Of a stretch of DNA of 64,000 nt, positions 45,528 to 56,178 are shown one piece after another. A program made the translations under genes and the position numbers. The notes beneath the pieces were generated by a model. The model had not been told where the DNA came from and ran no database searches. It was given only the letters and a program-made list of their open reading frames with translations. This stretch comes from Yoonia sp. G8-12 (GTDB lineage: Bacteria; Pseudomonadota; Alphaproteobacteria; Rhodobacterales; Rhodobacteraceae), in the NCBI RefSeq assembly GCF_038443675.1, contig NZ_CP151762.1, positions 2,790,001 to 2,854,000 on the forward strand. Reading direction: 5' to 3'. Position 1 is the stretch's first letter; each line of letters begins with the position of its first letter.

Positions 45528-46835
45528 CTAGAGCACGTAGCGGCTAAGATCCGTTGATCGTGACAGTTCGCCCAAGTGTTCTTCGACGAAAACCGCATTA
45601 ATCGCGATGTCATCGCCTGCGCGGTCTGGCGCGTTGAACGACAGATCTTCGAACACCCGTTCGATCACAGTGTACAGACGGCGCGCGCCGATGTTTTCAA
45701 CGGCTTCGTTCACCTCTGCTGCTATCTTGGCCAAGGCTTTGATCCCGTCTTCGGTAAAGGTTACGGTGACATTTTCGGTTTTCATCAGGGCCGAATATTG
45801 CAACGTCAGTGCATTGTCGGTTTCCGTCAGGATGCGTACGAAATCATCTTCGGTCAGTGGGCGCAGTTCAACGCGGATCGGTAGGCGGCCTTGGAGTTCT
45901 GGCAGCAGATCGGATGGCTTTGCCACGTGAAACGCGCCTGAGGCGATGAAGAGGATGTGGTCTGTTTTGATTGGTCCATGTTTGGTGGAGACAGTGGTCC
46001 CTTCGATCAGCGGCAGCAGGTCGCGCTGCACCCCTTCGCGGGATACGTCCGCCCCACGCGCATCGGCGCGGGCGCAGACCTTGTCGATCTCATCCAAGAA
46101 AACGATGCCATTTTGCTCGACCGCTTCGAGGGCCGCTTTGGTGACGATTTCGTCATCAAGCAGTTTGTCGGCTTCATCCGCGATCAGCGCGTCATAGCTA
46201 TCTGCGACCGTCATTTGTTTTTTGACAGTCCGGCCGCCCATCGCTTTGCCGAAAAGATCGCCAAGGTTCATCATACCGCCCATGCCGCCGGGCTGGCCGG
46301 GGATTTCGAAACCGCCCATGGGGTTGGAAGTATCGGCCAGTTCAAGTTCGATGATCGTGTCGTCCAGATCGCCGGACTTCAGCTTTTTGCGGAACATTTC
46401 GCGGGTGCCTTCGCGGGCGTCTGTACCGGCGACGGCGGTCACAACACGCTCTTCTGCGGCGGCGCGGGCTTTGGCTTTGACATCTTCGCGCATGTGTTCG
46501 CGGGTGTCGATGATCGCAGTATCGACCAGATCGCGGATGATCTGTTCGACGTCGCGGCCCACATAGCCGACTTCGGTGAACTTTGTTGCCTCAACCTTGA
46601 GAAACGGCGCGCGCGCCAGTCTTGCCAAACGCCGCGAGATCTCGGTTTTGCCAACGCCTGTGGGCCCGATCATCAGGATGTTTTTGGGGTAAACTTCATC
46701 GCGCAGATCATCGCCCAGTTGTTTGCGCCGCCAACGGTTGCGCAGGGCTACAGCAACGGCGCGTTTGGCATCCTTTTGGCCAATGATGAACCGGTCGAGT
46801 TCCGAGACGATTTCGCGAGGCGTGAGGTCAGTCAT
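45528..46835 (-). CDS. hslU: ATP-dependent protease ATPase subunit HslU
   Basis: 435 residues. LTPREIVSELDRFIIGQKDA, Walker A MIGPTGVGKTEISRRLARLA, the GYVGRDVEQI pore loop, Walker B GIVFLDEIDKV and the C-terminal LSRYVL tail that docks in HslV. AAA+ unfoldase of the HslVU protease. Separated from hslV by a membrane-protein gene. Confidence 0.97.
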   Translation of the reverse strand: MTDLTPREIVSELDRFIIGQKDAKRAVAVALRNRWRRKQLGDDLRDEVYPKNILMIGPTGVGKTEISRRLARLARAPFLKVEATKFTEVGYVGRDVEQIIRDLVDTAIIDTREHMREDVKAKARAAAEERVVTAVAGTDAREGTREMFRKKLKSGDLDDTIIELELADTSNPMGGFEIPGQPGGMGGMMNLGDLFGKAMGGRTVKKQMTVADSYDALIADEADKLLDDEIVTKAALEAVEQNGIVFLDEIDKVCARADARGADVSREGVQRDLLPLIEGTTVSTKHGPIKTDHILFIASGAFHVAKPSDLLPELQGRLPIRVELRPLTEDDFVRILTETDNALTLQYSALMKTENVTVTFTEDGIKALAKIAAEVNEAVENIGARRLYTVIERVFEDLSFNAPDRAGDDIAINAVFVEEHLGELSRSTDLSRYVL

Positions 46836-46844
46836 GGGTGAACC

Positions 46845-47912
46845 TTAAACTTGAGAAGGAGGAAGACGGTGCAAAGGGATAAAGCCGGGCATCAGGCGCA
46901 GCACGCGTGCCCGGATGCGTTCCCAAAACGCACCAAGAAGAAGAAGGACAATGCCGAGTACCAGAACGGTAAGGGCCGCCCCGTCACCGTCAAGAACGGT
47001 CGCGGCAAGCGCCACGATATAGCCGATGGCCGCAATCAGGAAGGAACGGCGGTCAATAACAATGGCGACAATCGCAAAGAGCGCAAGGACAGCCAGAAGG
47101 ATCAGGTTCGCTCCCCCGTTATCCCGCTCCAAAAGCGACAGTGCCACGGTGTTCACTAACGCGGGCGCCGCAACGACATGCAGCCAAAACCCATTCGCTG
47201 ACCGGCGCGTCACGCGGTGTGGGTCGCTCATGTCGAACATCATCGCGACGATGAAAACCAACACACCCAGCACAAGCGTGATCCACGCGAAAGGCCCGCC
47301 CGCAGAGAGGAGGAAGAATTCGCTAACGTCCGCGATGCGCCCCTCGCGGCTGGCGGCGTAGACGATGGCGACTGTAAATAGACCCAGCGCAATCATCGCC
47401 ATCGCGAAAGGTACGCGGAAACGCCACCAAAAAACCGTCAGCGCAAGTGTTGCCAGAAGCAGGGGAAACGGCACGCTTGAATAGTCGTTTTGTGCGATCA
47501 TGAAGGGTTCCGACAACACGGCGGTAAAACCAAAGACAGCGTTGAAGGCAAACATAACCGATAAGGCAATCGCGGGGGCGATCATCCGTCTTTTGCGCAC
47601 AAAATATTCTGAAAGCAGCCACAAAATGCCGCCGCCTATCAGCGTTACCCACATGGCGTAGTCTTGCAGGTTCACAACCTCATCGCCCAAAGCGAGGGCA
47701 ACAACACCCCACCAGCCAAATGACAGGATGATAAGGCCGATAACGATGAAGATCTCATTGAACCCTTTGAAAAGCTCGAATGGTTCATCGCCGGGGTTCA
47801 GGTTTTCACGCGCACCGCGGCGGCTATCTGACAGGCTGATCAGACCGGCCGCCTGCTTTTCAGACAGCAGCCCGCTGCCAACAGCAGCGCGGAGATCGTC
47901 GCGCTCAATCAT
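46845..47912 (-). CDS. Polytopic membrane protein, DUF2157-like, between hslV and hslU
   Basis: 355 residues from ATG 47912, which overlaps the hslV stop as ATGA. A short N-terminal helical part (IERDDLRAAVGSGLLSEKQA) resembles the DUF2157 entry, followed by about ten hydrophobic helices, for example FIVIGLIILSFGWWGVVALA and LILLAVLALFAIVAIVI. No catalytic motif. The placement 10 nt ahead of hslU means it is co-translated with both protease subunits. Function unknown. Confidence 0.75.
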   Translation of the reverse strand: MIERDDLRAAVGSGLLSEKQAAGLISLSDSRRGARENLNPGDEPFELFKGFNEIFIVIGLIILSFGWWGVVALALGDEVVNLQDYAMWVTLIGGGILWLLSEYFVRKRRMIAPAIALSVMFAFNAVFGFTAVLSEPFMIAQNDYSSVPFPLLLATLALTVFWWRFRVPFAMAMIALGLFTVAIVYAASREGRIADVSEFFLLSAGGPFAWITLVLGVLVFIVAMMFDMSDPHRVTRRSANGFWLHVVAAPALVNTVALSLLERDNGGANLILLAVLALFAIVAIVIDRRSFLIAAIGYIVALAATVLDGDGAALTVLVLGIVLLLLGAFWERIRARVLRLMPGFIPLHRLPPSQV

Positions 47913-48466
47913 GCTTTGATCGTTTCCACCGTCAGGTTGCCGTTGGTGTAAACGCAAATGTCGGAGGCAATTGCCATTGCTTCGCGCGCGATGGTTTCTG
48001 CGTCTTTGTCTGTGCCCATCAACGCCCGTCCCGCAGCAAGTGCAAAGTTACCACCTGATCCGATCGCGGCGATATCGTGTTCGGGTTCAAGCACGTCACC
48101 CGCACCCGTGATCACGAAAAGCTCTGATCCATCGCTGACGATCAGCATCGCTTCGAGTTTTTGCAGGTATTTGTCGGTGCGCCAATCCTTTGCCAATTCA
48201 ACGCTTGCGCGCGCCAACTGGCCTGGTGTTGCTTCGAGCTTCTTTTCGAGACGCTCAAGTAGCGTAAAGGCGTCTGCCGTTGATCCGGCAAATCCGCAGA
48301 TCACATCCTGCCCACCCGGCGACAGGCGCCGCACCTTGCGGGCAGTGCCTTTGATGACGGTCTGGCCAAGGCTGACTTGACCGTCACCTGCAATCACAAC
48401 CTGCCCGCCTTTGCGAACGCCAATGATTGTTGTGCCGTGCCAGCCGGGGAATTCTTTGCTTGCCAT
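47909..48466 (-). CDS. hslV: ATP-dependent protease peptidase subunit HslV
   Basis: 185 residues. The processed N-terminus (FPGWHGTTIIGVRKGGQVVI) has the catalytic Thr in GTTI after the short propeptide, and AAIGSGGNFALAAGRALMG is a conserved internal block. Threonine peptidase of HslVU. On the minus strand CGCCATATA (48499-48491) upstream resembles a sigma32 -10 element, weakly. First gene of hslV-membrane protein-hslU. Confidence 0.96.
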   Translation of the reverse strand: MASKEFPGWHGTTIIGVRKGGQVVIAGDGQVSLGQTVIKGTARKVRRLSPGGQDVICGFAGSTADAFTLLERLEKKLEATPGQLARASVELAKDWRTDKYLQKLEAMLIVSDGSELFVITGAGDVLEPEHDIAAIGSGGNFALAAGRALMGTDKDAETIAREAMAIASDICVYTNGNLTVETIKA

Positions 48467-48566
48467 CGTCTGCTCCTTGTCGCTTTTTTATATATGGCGG
48501 GGCAAATGCGGGCAAACAACCCCGGACGGCTTGTTCATGGTGCGGGGCACGGATAGCGTCCGGCAT

Positions 48567-49484
48567 ATGAGCGCCCGTGACACCGTGACCTTTTACCTTC
48601 CACCGCAGTTGCGCAAACAGGCCGAGCGCGGCAATCACAATTTTATCAGTAAGATTTCGGAGGTTCTGACGGGTGCTGGCCTTCCGATTGCGTTTGATGA
48701 CGATGACGACTTCGCGCGCCTGCGGGCCAAGGCCCGACCGGGGCGCGGGCTTTACCTGATGGATCCGCCAGCGAATGCGCGCGGCCTGACCTTTCGCAAG
48801 ACTTACATCTATCCGTTCTGGCACATCGAGAAAGAGGCCGAGCGCTGGGAATGGCCGGTCGCTAGAGAGGCCTTTGACCCGGTTGCCGTTGATGCGCGCA
48901 AGGCTGTGAATTTCTATCGGTTCTGGCGGCAGCGCCTGTTTGAGGATGCGCCACTTTACGCACGCCAGGACGGTTTTGTTTACGTGCCTTTGCAGGGTCA
49001 ACTCTTAAGGCAACGGTCGTTTCAAAGCTGTAGCCCGTTGGACATGGTCAAGACTGTCCTTGAAGAAGAGCCGAAAAAACACGTCGTCGTGACACTTCAT
49101 CCGTCCGAGACCTATTCTAGTGAAGAGCGTCACACACTGGAGGCGCTGGTCGCTGGCGAGGACCGTTTGACATTGGATGAACGAGGCTCGGACCAGTATG
49201 TGAAAAACTGCGACTACATCGTGACGCAGAATTCGGCTGTCGGGTTCGAGGGGTATTTCTTTGGTAAACCGCTCATCCTGTTCGGCAAATCAGACTTTCA
49301 CCATATCGCGCTAAACGTAGCGGACATTGGCGCCGAAGACGCGTTTGATCGGGTGCACGGTCACAGGCCGGATTACGCGGCATACCTTTTCTGGTTCCTG
49401 CAACAGCGCGCCATCAATGCAGGCAGGCCAGAGTCAATCAGGAAAATCCGTAACGTGTTGCGCAATCATGGTTGGCCGGTTTGA
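48567..49484 (+). CDS. Uncharacterised protein resembling capsular polysaccharide export/transfer proteins
   Basis: 305 residues from ATG 48567 (MSARDTVTFYLPPQL). The middle and end have the feel of a GT-B-like or KpsS/KpsC-related fold: VVVTLHPSETYSSEERHTLE, NCDYIVTQNSAVGFEGYFFG and KPLILFGKSDFHHIALNV; the N-T-S-A-V-G-F-E loop is typical of such proteins. An acidic run of five Asp occurs near residue 55. No signal peptide. I cannot assign a reaction; a role in surface polysaccharide is inference. Stand-alone gene, terminated by the hairpin at 49490. Confidence 0.6.
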   Translation: MSARDTVTFYLPPQLRKQAERGNHNFISKISEVLTGAGLPIAFDDDDDFARLRAKARPGRGLYLMDPPANARGLTFRKTYIYPFWHIEKEAERWEWPVAREAFDPVAVDARKAVNFYRFWRQRLFEDAPLYARQDGFVYVPLQGQLLRQRSFQSCSPLDMVKTVLEEEPKKHVVVTLHPSETYSSEERHTLEALVAGEDRLTLDERGSDQYVKNCDYIVTQNSAVGFEGYFFGKPLILFGKSDFHHIALNVADIGAEDAFDRVHGHRPDYAAYLFWFLQQRAINAGRPESIRKIRNVLRNHGWPV

Positions 49485-49489
49485 ATTAA

Positions 49490-49516
49490 AAAGGGCGCCC
49501 GCTGGGGACGCCCTTT
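49490..49516. terminator. Bidirectional terminator
   Basis: AAAGGGCG ... CGCCCTTT, an 8-bp stem with an 11-nt loop that can add inner CCC/GGG pairs, between the convergent gene ending at 49484 and trxA. Confidence 0.7.
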
Positions 49517-49537
49517 GAAATTTGATCCGCTTAACGC

Positions 49538-49858
49538 TTAGATCGATTCTTCGATCCAGCCTTGAAGCGCTGCCTTTGGGGCGGCACCCGCTTTGTTCGA
49601 CACCACTTCGCCGTTCTTGAAAACGAAGAGTGCGGGAATGCCGCGCACGCCCATTTGTGCAGGTGAATTCGGGTTTTCGTCCACGTTTACTTTGACGATT
49701 TTAACCTTGCCAGCCATCTCATCTGAAAGCTCTTCCAGAGCGGGGCCGATTTGTTTGCAAGGGCCACACCATTCGGCCCAGAAATCCACGACGACGGGGA
49801 TATCGGACTGGCGTACTTCTGCGTCAAAGGTTGCATCTGTTACTGCTACGGTTGCCAT
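49538..49858 (-). CDS. trxA: Thioredoxin
   Basis: 106 residues with the standard FWAEWCGPCKQIGPALEEL active site, the cis-Pro GIPALFVFKNGE and C-terminal GWIEES. General cytosolic disulfide reductant. Downstream of addA on the same strand, as is common in this family. Confidence 0.97.
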   Translation of the reverse strand: MATVAVTDATFDAEVRQSDIPVVVDFWAEWCGPCKQIGPALEELSDEMAGKVKIVKVNVDENPNSPAQMGVRGIPALFVFKNGEVVSNKAGAAPKAALQGWIEESI

Positions 49859-49918
49859 TGGGTTACTCCTTGGCGAAAATTCATTGAATTGGGAAACTAG
49901 GAACCCTGCATCTGATGG

Positions 49919-52900
49919 TCAAGATGTAGCGAGCGCGTTCAGGGCTTCGTGAAGATGTTGTCGCGATAAAACGGTCAATGTTCCGGTGTGGGTCCAGAGA
50001 ATTGCTGTCTTGATCGTGTGATCCGGATAGATTTGCTGCAACGCGTTGTCATAGGCTGCCAGCTGTCGTGCGAGACCGATGGGTGTGTCCTCGGGCTTGG
50101 TCGGCACAAGACGGTTTGATTTATAATCAATCGCAGTGATCGTATCAGACCCGATGAGCAATCGGTCGATGGCCCCGTGAACACGCCCGAGACCTGGAAT
50201 ATCAGCGGTAATATCAACCTCGGTCAACGCGGTGGCATCCCAAAGCCAGGCGAGCTCTGGTTTGTCTATCAGCGCCATGACCTCCTCTACCAAAACGGTA
50301 TCGTTATTTTGTAAAAGTTGCAGACCAAGATCGCGCCGATTTGCGGGTTCGGCCATCGGCAAGTGCTCGAGAAGCAGGTGAATTTGTGTACCCCGCTCCA
50401 TGGCGTCTTCTTTATTGTCGCCAGCGGGATCGCCTTTCAGGATCTTGTCGCCGGGCAATTCAGAGGGTGAAATCGTCTTGGCTGGTGTCGGGATTGGCAC
50501 ATCGCCAAATTCGGGGGTGAAACATCCGCCTTTTCTGCGTGTTCAATGGTTCGAAGCGCGGGGGCATCCCAAGACAGTTCGGACACGCGGCGCAGATCAA
50601 GATCGCCGAGCTTTGCGTCATAGTCGCCACAGGCGCGCATCCCTTCGGCCACAATATTGTACCAGCTTGCATCGCCCTCGCCCACCTCACCGGCGGCCCC
50701 GACAATCAGCCATTTTTCGGCGCGCGTCATCGCGACGTAAAGCAAGCGCAGCCGTTCGCGTTTTTGTTTGGCGATGACGGCGTCGCGCAGGGCCACGACC
50801 GCGGGTGCAGAGGATTTCGCGGGGGGTTTCCAGATGACATGGTCGTCCGCTGGCAGGATTTCCTGTTTCACCTGCACATCGCGTTTCGCGGTATCAGGCA
50901 GAATGACGATCGGCGCCTCTAGCCCCTTTGCGCCATGCACCGTCATGACGCGGATTTGGTCGCCTTGGCTGTCCATCTGGCGTTTGACTTCAAGATCATC
51001 TGTTTCCATCCACGACAGGAACCCCGTCAGGTTTGGAACGGCTGTGCTTTCATAGGCCAACGCCTGTGACAGTAGTGCGTCAATCCCGTCTTCTGCTTCG
51101 GGCCCCAGACGTGCCAGCAATTTGCGCCGCCCGTCGTGGCGGGTCAGGATGCGTTCGATCAGGTCGTAGGGGCGCAGGAAATCCGACTTGCCGCGCAGAT
51201 CATTGAGAATAGCCAACGTTTTGGGGTGGTCCGCGTTGCGCAGTGTTTCCCACAGATAGCTTTTGTCTGGGCGGTGGTGTGCGAGGGTGAAAAGCTCTTG
51301 CTCAGACCACCCGAAAAGCGGGGATCGTAGTGCGGCGGCTAGTGACAAATCGTCTTCGGGAAGCGCCAGAAACCGCAGCACCGCCGCAAGGTCCTTGACC
51401 GCAAGTTCCGCACCCACACGGAGCCTGTCGGCCCCTGCAATTTGCAGGCCCGCGGATTTGCAGGCACGGATGATTTCGGCGAATAGCTCAGAGCGCCGTT
51501 GCACAAGGATCAGGAAATCACCTTCGGTGATTTTGCGGCGAATGAACTCACCCGTATTCTTGATCTCTTCGGGGATTGTTTCATGGGCGATCATATATCT
51601 GATCTTATCGGCCACGCGCTGGGCCATCAGAACGGTGTGATCGGTGCTGCTGGGTTCATCCACGGGTTTGAACCATTCGCGATCCGGCGCGCTATCGGAT
51701 TTTTCTATCACGGGCCAAAGATCGACACGACCGGGCATGTTTTCCTTGAACGCCCTGTGGTTCAGGTTGTCATCCATCCCGTCCGCGCGATCGCCCGTAA
51801 AGGTCTTGTCCACGACCGTTAGAATGGCCTGCGAAGAGCGGAAAGAATATTCGAGTGAGGTTTCACTGAAGGGTTTGGAAATAGCTGCATGGGTTGATTT
51901 GAAATGGGCCTTCATTTCGTCAAAGGCGGCAGGGTCGGCCCCTTGGAACGAATAAATCGACTGTTTCTTGTCGCCCACAACAAAAACCGTGCGCTCGCGG
52001 TCCATGCGCGCGCCCTCGCCTGTCGCGAATTCCTGGGTCAGTTGTTCGATAACGGCCCATTGGGTGGGGCTGGTGTCTTGGGCTTCGTCCACGAGAATGT
52101 GGTCGATGCCGCCATCAAGCCGGAACAACACCCATTGCGCCACATCACGTTCGGTCAAAAGCGCTTTGGCTTTGCGGATCAGATCGTCGAAATCCAGCAT
52201 GCCCATCGCCAGTTTCCGCGCTTCATAGGCGGGCACAAAAACGCGGGCGAAATCATAAAGCGCGACGGTGCGATCAAGCGCGATCAGCCCGAGGCGGTAG
52301 GGGCGCATGTCCTGAACCTGCTCCATGACGGGTTCGATGTGTTCCATAAGTTCGGCATTGGCTTCGCGGGTTTTCTTGGTGGGCAGGGTGCCGATTTTGG
52401 CAGTAAAGGGCTCTTTCGCGCCCTCGCCCGTCAGAAAGACGTTTTCCATGATCGCCAGCGCGTCATGGGGGGACAGTGTCTCGGTCAGCAAAGCCCGCAA
52501 GCTGTTGGCGTTTTTCACATCAGTGCTGGAGCCTTTTTCGCAGGCCGTAATGAAGTCTGCGATCAGGTCTTTGTCGAACAGATCGGCGTAGATTTTATCA
52601 ACAGTCAGCCCTTGCGGGATGTCGAGGGTGTCACAGAGCGCGGCGATATCCGGTTTCTGCGCGAAATGATCGCCCTTCCCGGCAATCTCGGCCGTGAATT
52701 TCGCCAGATCATCGCCCGTGAACAGCGTCAGCAGTTGATGCACGACCTCTGCCTTTGGCCCGAGAACCATCTCATCCACCACCTCGGCGCGCAGGATTTC
52801 TGCGGCACGGTCTTCCATTTCGCGAAACTGCGGGCTGACTTGGGCCTCAAGCGGGAAGCGCCGCAACACGCCAGCACAGAAGGAGTGGATCGTCTGGATT

Positions 52901-53256
52901 TTCAGACCACCGGGCGTTTCGATCGCGCGGGCAAAAAGCGTGCGCGCCTGCGCAAGCTGGGCCGCATCAATCGAACGATCAATTCCCAGCGTTTGCAGGG
53001 CGCGGCGCAGGTCATCCTCGGGCATCATTGCCCATTCGCCCAAGCGCTGGAACAGGCGGTTCTGCATCTCGGCGGCGGCGGCTTTGGTATAGGTCAGGCA
53101 CAGAATATTCTGTGGCGACACCTTATCCAGCAACAGCCGCGCAACGCGGTCCGTAAGCACACGGGTTTTGCCTGATCCGGCGTTCGCGGAGAGCCATGTC
53201 GAAGTGCCGGGGTTGGCGGCATCGACCTGTCGTTGGGTGGCCTCATCGCGGATCAT
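49919..53256 (-). pseudogene. addA: AddA, helicase-nuclease of double-strand break repair, frameshifted
   Basis: About 1,112 residues when restored. The first 920 contain UvrD-type motifs: Walker A LSANAGSGKTRVLTDRVARL, DHILVDEAQDTSPTQW, and GDKKQSIYSFQGA. The reading frame leaves the track after KADVSPP; the nuclease domain (PIPTPAKTISPSELPGDKI through ITAIDYKSNRLVPTKPE, with the catalytic D-Y-K) is in another frame. The junction is a G5 run at 50513-50517; a sixth base gives SPPEFGDVPIPTPAK. AddAB resects broken DNA ends for RecA. Overlaps addB by ATGA. Probably a miscall, not gene loss. Confidence 0.92.
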
Positions 53257-56178
53257 GTCAGCACCTTCGGGGTAGGTTTATCATGGGTGTCCCATTCGCC
53301 AAAGCGGGACAGGTGGTCGTAATCGCTGATGTCTGATTTTGAGAAAAGTGCGATGCGGGCGGTGTAGCCGCGGTCGATTTCGTGCCATGCGGCGAAGAGC
53401 TCTTCAAGCTCTCCCCAGACCTGTTCGGGCGGGTGTTTGTCCAGCGGGGCATCGCTATTCTTCATCGTGGTGTTTACGCCAATGAATGTTGCCGCAAGGA
53501 CTGGTTTGTTGCCCACATCTTTGAATGCGCCGCGTTCGACCATCGCCGCCTCAAGCAACAACTGTTTGTCAAATTTTTCCTGCATTGGGCCGGTGGGAAC
53601 GGCACCTGTCTTGTAGTCATAAATCAGCGCTTCGTCTGAAGGGGTCAGGTCAATCCGGTCAGCTTTGCAGGTGAGTGTCACGCCGGATGGGGCTACGATG
53701 ATTTCACCGAATTTTTCGAGCAGGTGTTCAGGGGCAAACGCCTGACGTGCCCCTTCATCCGCGAGGAATTGATCGGCAGAGCGCGCAAGCCGCGCCATCC
53801 ATTGCGCACGGATGGTGGGCCAAGGACAGTGTTCTACGAACACGTCTTCGGCGATTTGCATCAACGCCGCGCGGTCGTTCGGGCCGTGGCCTGCTTTGAT
53901 AAAGAGTTCCAGGATTTTATGGATCAGCGTCCCGCGTAAGGGGGCGTCGGCGGTGGGCACCAGCGGGTCCAACGCGTTCAACCGCAGCGTTTTGCGCGCA
54001 TAGATCGCAAAGGGATCGCGGATCAGGGTTTTGATTTCCGTGACCGAGAATTTCTTGGGTCGTGCTGCGATGGGCGGACAGGGTGAGGGACGCGTTTCTG
54101 AAGCGGTGCTATCCGTTGGCGCGGATAGCGTTTCGGCCATCGCGCACCAACGGTCGCCTTCTTGTTTCATGGCTTTGAGGGCGTCTTCCCCGCCTTGTGC
54201 TGGCAACCCCTTGAGCAGGTTGGTCAACCGGTTCACCCAGCGGGACGGGACAGTTTCGGCATCCGCCGACCGTTTTGCCCGCGTGATCCAGACCTCGCGC
54301 CCCGCGATGGCCTGTTGGTAATCATGCGCGGACAGGCCAATCCGGCGTTCGGGCAGAAGCAGCCCCGCTTTGGCGCGCATGACGCGGTTCAGCCATGGGT
54401 CGGGCGGCGGCGCCTCTGGCCAGACTCCGTCGTTCATGCCGCCAAGGATGGTCAGATCAACGCCTTGCACCCGTGCCTCGAGCGTGCCCCAGATCAGGAT
54501 ATTCGGGTGGCCCGCGTCCCTGTCGCGCACCACGCCTTCGGCGATGACAGCCCCGAAAAGGGCGGTGTAATCGCGGGCGGTCATCGTGCCGCCTGCACTG
54601 GCAGCCTGTATCAGGTTGTCGCAGATCTTGCGGGCCTCGCGTCCGGCAGCCTCCAGCCAGAGACCGCCTGCGCCGGTGGTGTCCGGTCCGGCGGCAAGTC
54701 GATCTGCAAGTGTCAGGTGCGCCTGCAGATGATCTTCCAGTGGTTTTGCCTTGGTTGTTTCCAGACCGGTGACCAGATCGGCAAGCCACGCACCCCATGT
54801 CTCGCGCCCCGAGCCATTCTTGGCCCAAGTCAACAGATCGGCGGCGGTGGGAAACGGTAGCCCATAGCGGCGCAAGTGCAGTTCCAGATCGCGGGTGTGG
54901 CGCAGGTGGTCGCCCCGATCGTCCCGCTCGGAATGGCACAGCGGATGTTTGAGCAGGGTCAGCAACGCCTCGCCGGTCAGCGGTTTGCCGAACAGGTCTG
55001 CAACATGGCGCAGAAACCGCCCCGGCGGGGACAGCGCAAGGGGGACGCCCGCGCTGTCATCGGGTTTGATGTTCCAGCGGTCCAAGGCCGCTGTGACCTG
55101 ACGGGTCAGCATACGGTCAGGGGAAATAAGGGCGGCGGTGATGCCGTCTTCGGCAGCTTGGCGCAGACGAAGGGCGATGGTTTCGGCCTCGGCGCGGGGG
55201 AGGCGGCCTCAACCAGCGTCAGGCCTTCGGTTGCTTTGTGCAGATCACCAAGGTCCGGTCCTTCAGCCAGCCATTGATCCGTCACTGGTGCCGGGCGCAG
55301 TGAGAGGGAAACCAGCGCGTTGCGCTGGGGATGGATCGGCTGCTGGTCTGACCAAGTTTTGACGTCATTTTGGGTAAAACCGATCACGTCCATCAAGCGA
55401 CGAAAGCGGTATTGCGGATGATCCTCGGTTGTCATGTCGTCATCCATCGCGTCCCAAACGTGCGATGGCAGGTCAAAATCAAAACCTGGCAAAATGATCG
55501 CACCTTGCGGCAGCGCGGCGACTGCTTGCATGAACAACGCCGTGGCCCCGCGCGATCCGGTCGAGCCTGCGATGATGATAGGGTGATTGGGTGGGGCGTC
55601 TTTCCAGCGCTGCGCTAGCGCCTCGATCACCATGCGTTGACGCGCCTCTTTGTCAGGCGGTTCGTTTTGCTGATCAAAGAACGGGGTGATGATTTTCAGA
55701 AATTCCAGCGCGCGTTCCCAATGGCCAGATTGATCGCCCACGTCCAGCTGGGCGATCGTGTCGGGGCTGACGCCTTCGCCCTGCATTTCATCCATCAGTT
55801 TCGCAAGGCTGTCTGACAGATCGTAAAGCGCCGCGCGCGGTGCGAGATCGGGTTGTTGTTCCAGCAGTTTGGCAACGAATTGGGAGAGTTCCAGCCGGCG
55901 ATACAAAGGTGAAATGGCAGGCGGCAACGCGCGTGATACCGGATCGTTTGCGAGATCAGTGATAAGCCTGATACGCGGCAATAACCGTGCGGGCCCTGCA
56001 TCAAAGACTGCTCTGATCCGGCGCTGCATCCGTGTTGTGTTCACATAGATTTCGACCTTTGCCAGATCGCCGGGGGCCATATCTGCTGTGCGTGCCAAGA
56101 GCCCCGCGACCAAACCGTTTGCGAAATCCACACCGGGGGCGCTGGCGAATATAAGGGGGTTTTGCTGGCTTCAAACAT
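53253..56178 (-). pseudogene. addB: AddB, partner nuclease of AddA, two frameshifts
   Basis: About 975 residues when restored, in three frames. The start ATG 56178 (MFEASKTPL) overlaps the murU stop by 8 nt; a G5 run at 56155-56159 then shifts out of frame, and one more base yields TPLIFASAPGVDFANGLVAG. The second break is a G5 run at 55196-55200; an added base gives EAASPRAEAETIALRLRQAA and links to SPDRMLTRQVTAALDRW. The C-terminal nuclease motif is ALIYDYKTGAVPTGP. Works with AddA in recombination repair. Confidence 0.92.

Noticed and set aside
45921..45935. Third parS-like sequence CACGTGAAAC
   Set aside because: Only the right half matches; the left half (TTTGC) breaks the palindrome and it lies in hslU coding sequence.
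50513..50517. Programmed ribosomal frameshifting in addA, addB and others
   Set aside because: Runs lack slippery heptamer context or a following stimulatory structure, and the same lesion recurs in unrelated genes; a sequence error explains all.
51904..53175. Long antisense open frame of 423 codons
   Set aside because: Opposite the conserved AddA helicase motifs; a shadow.
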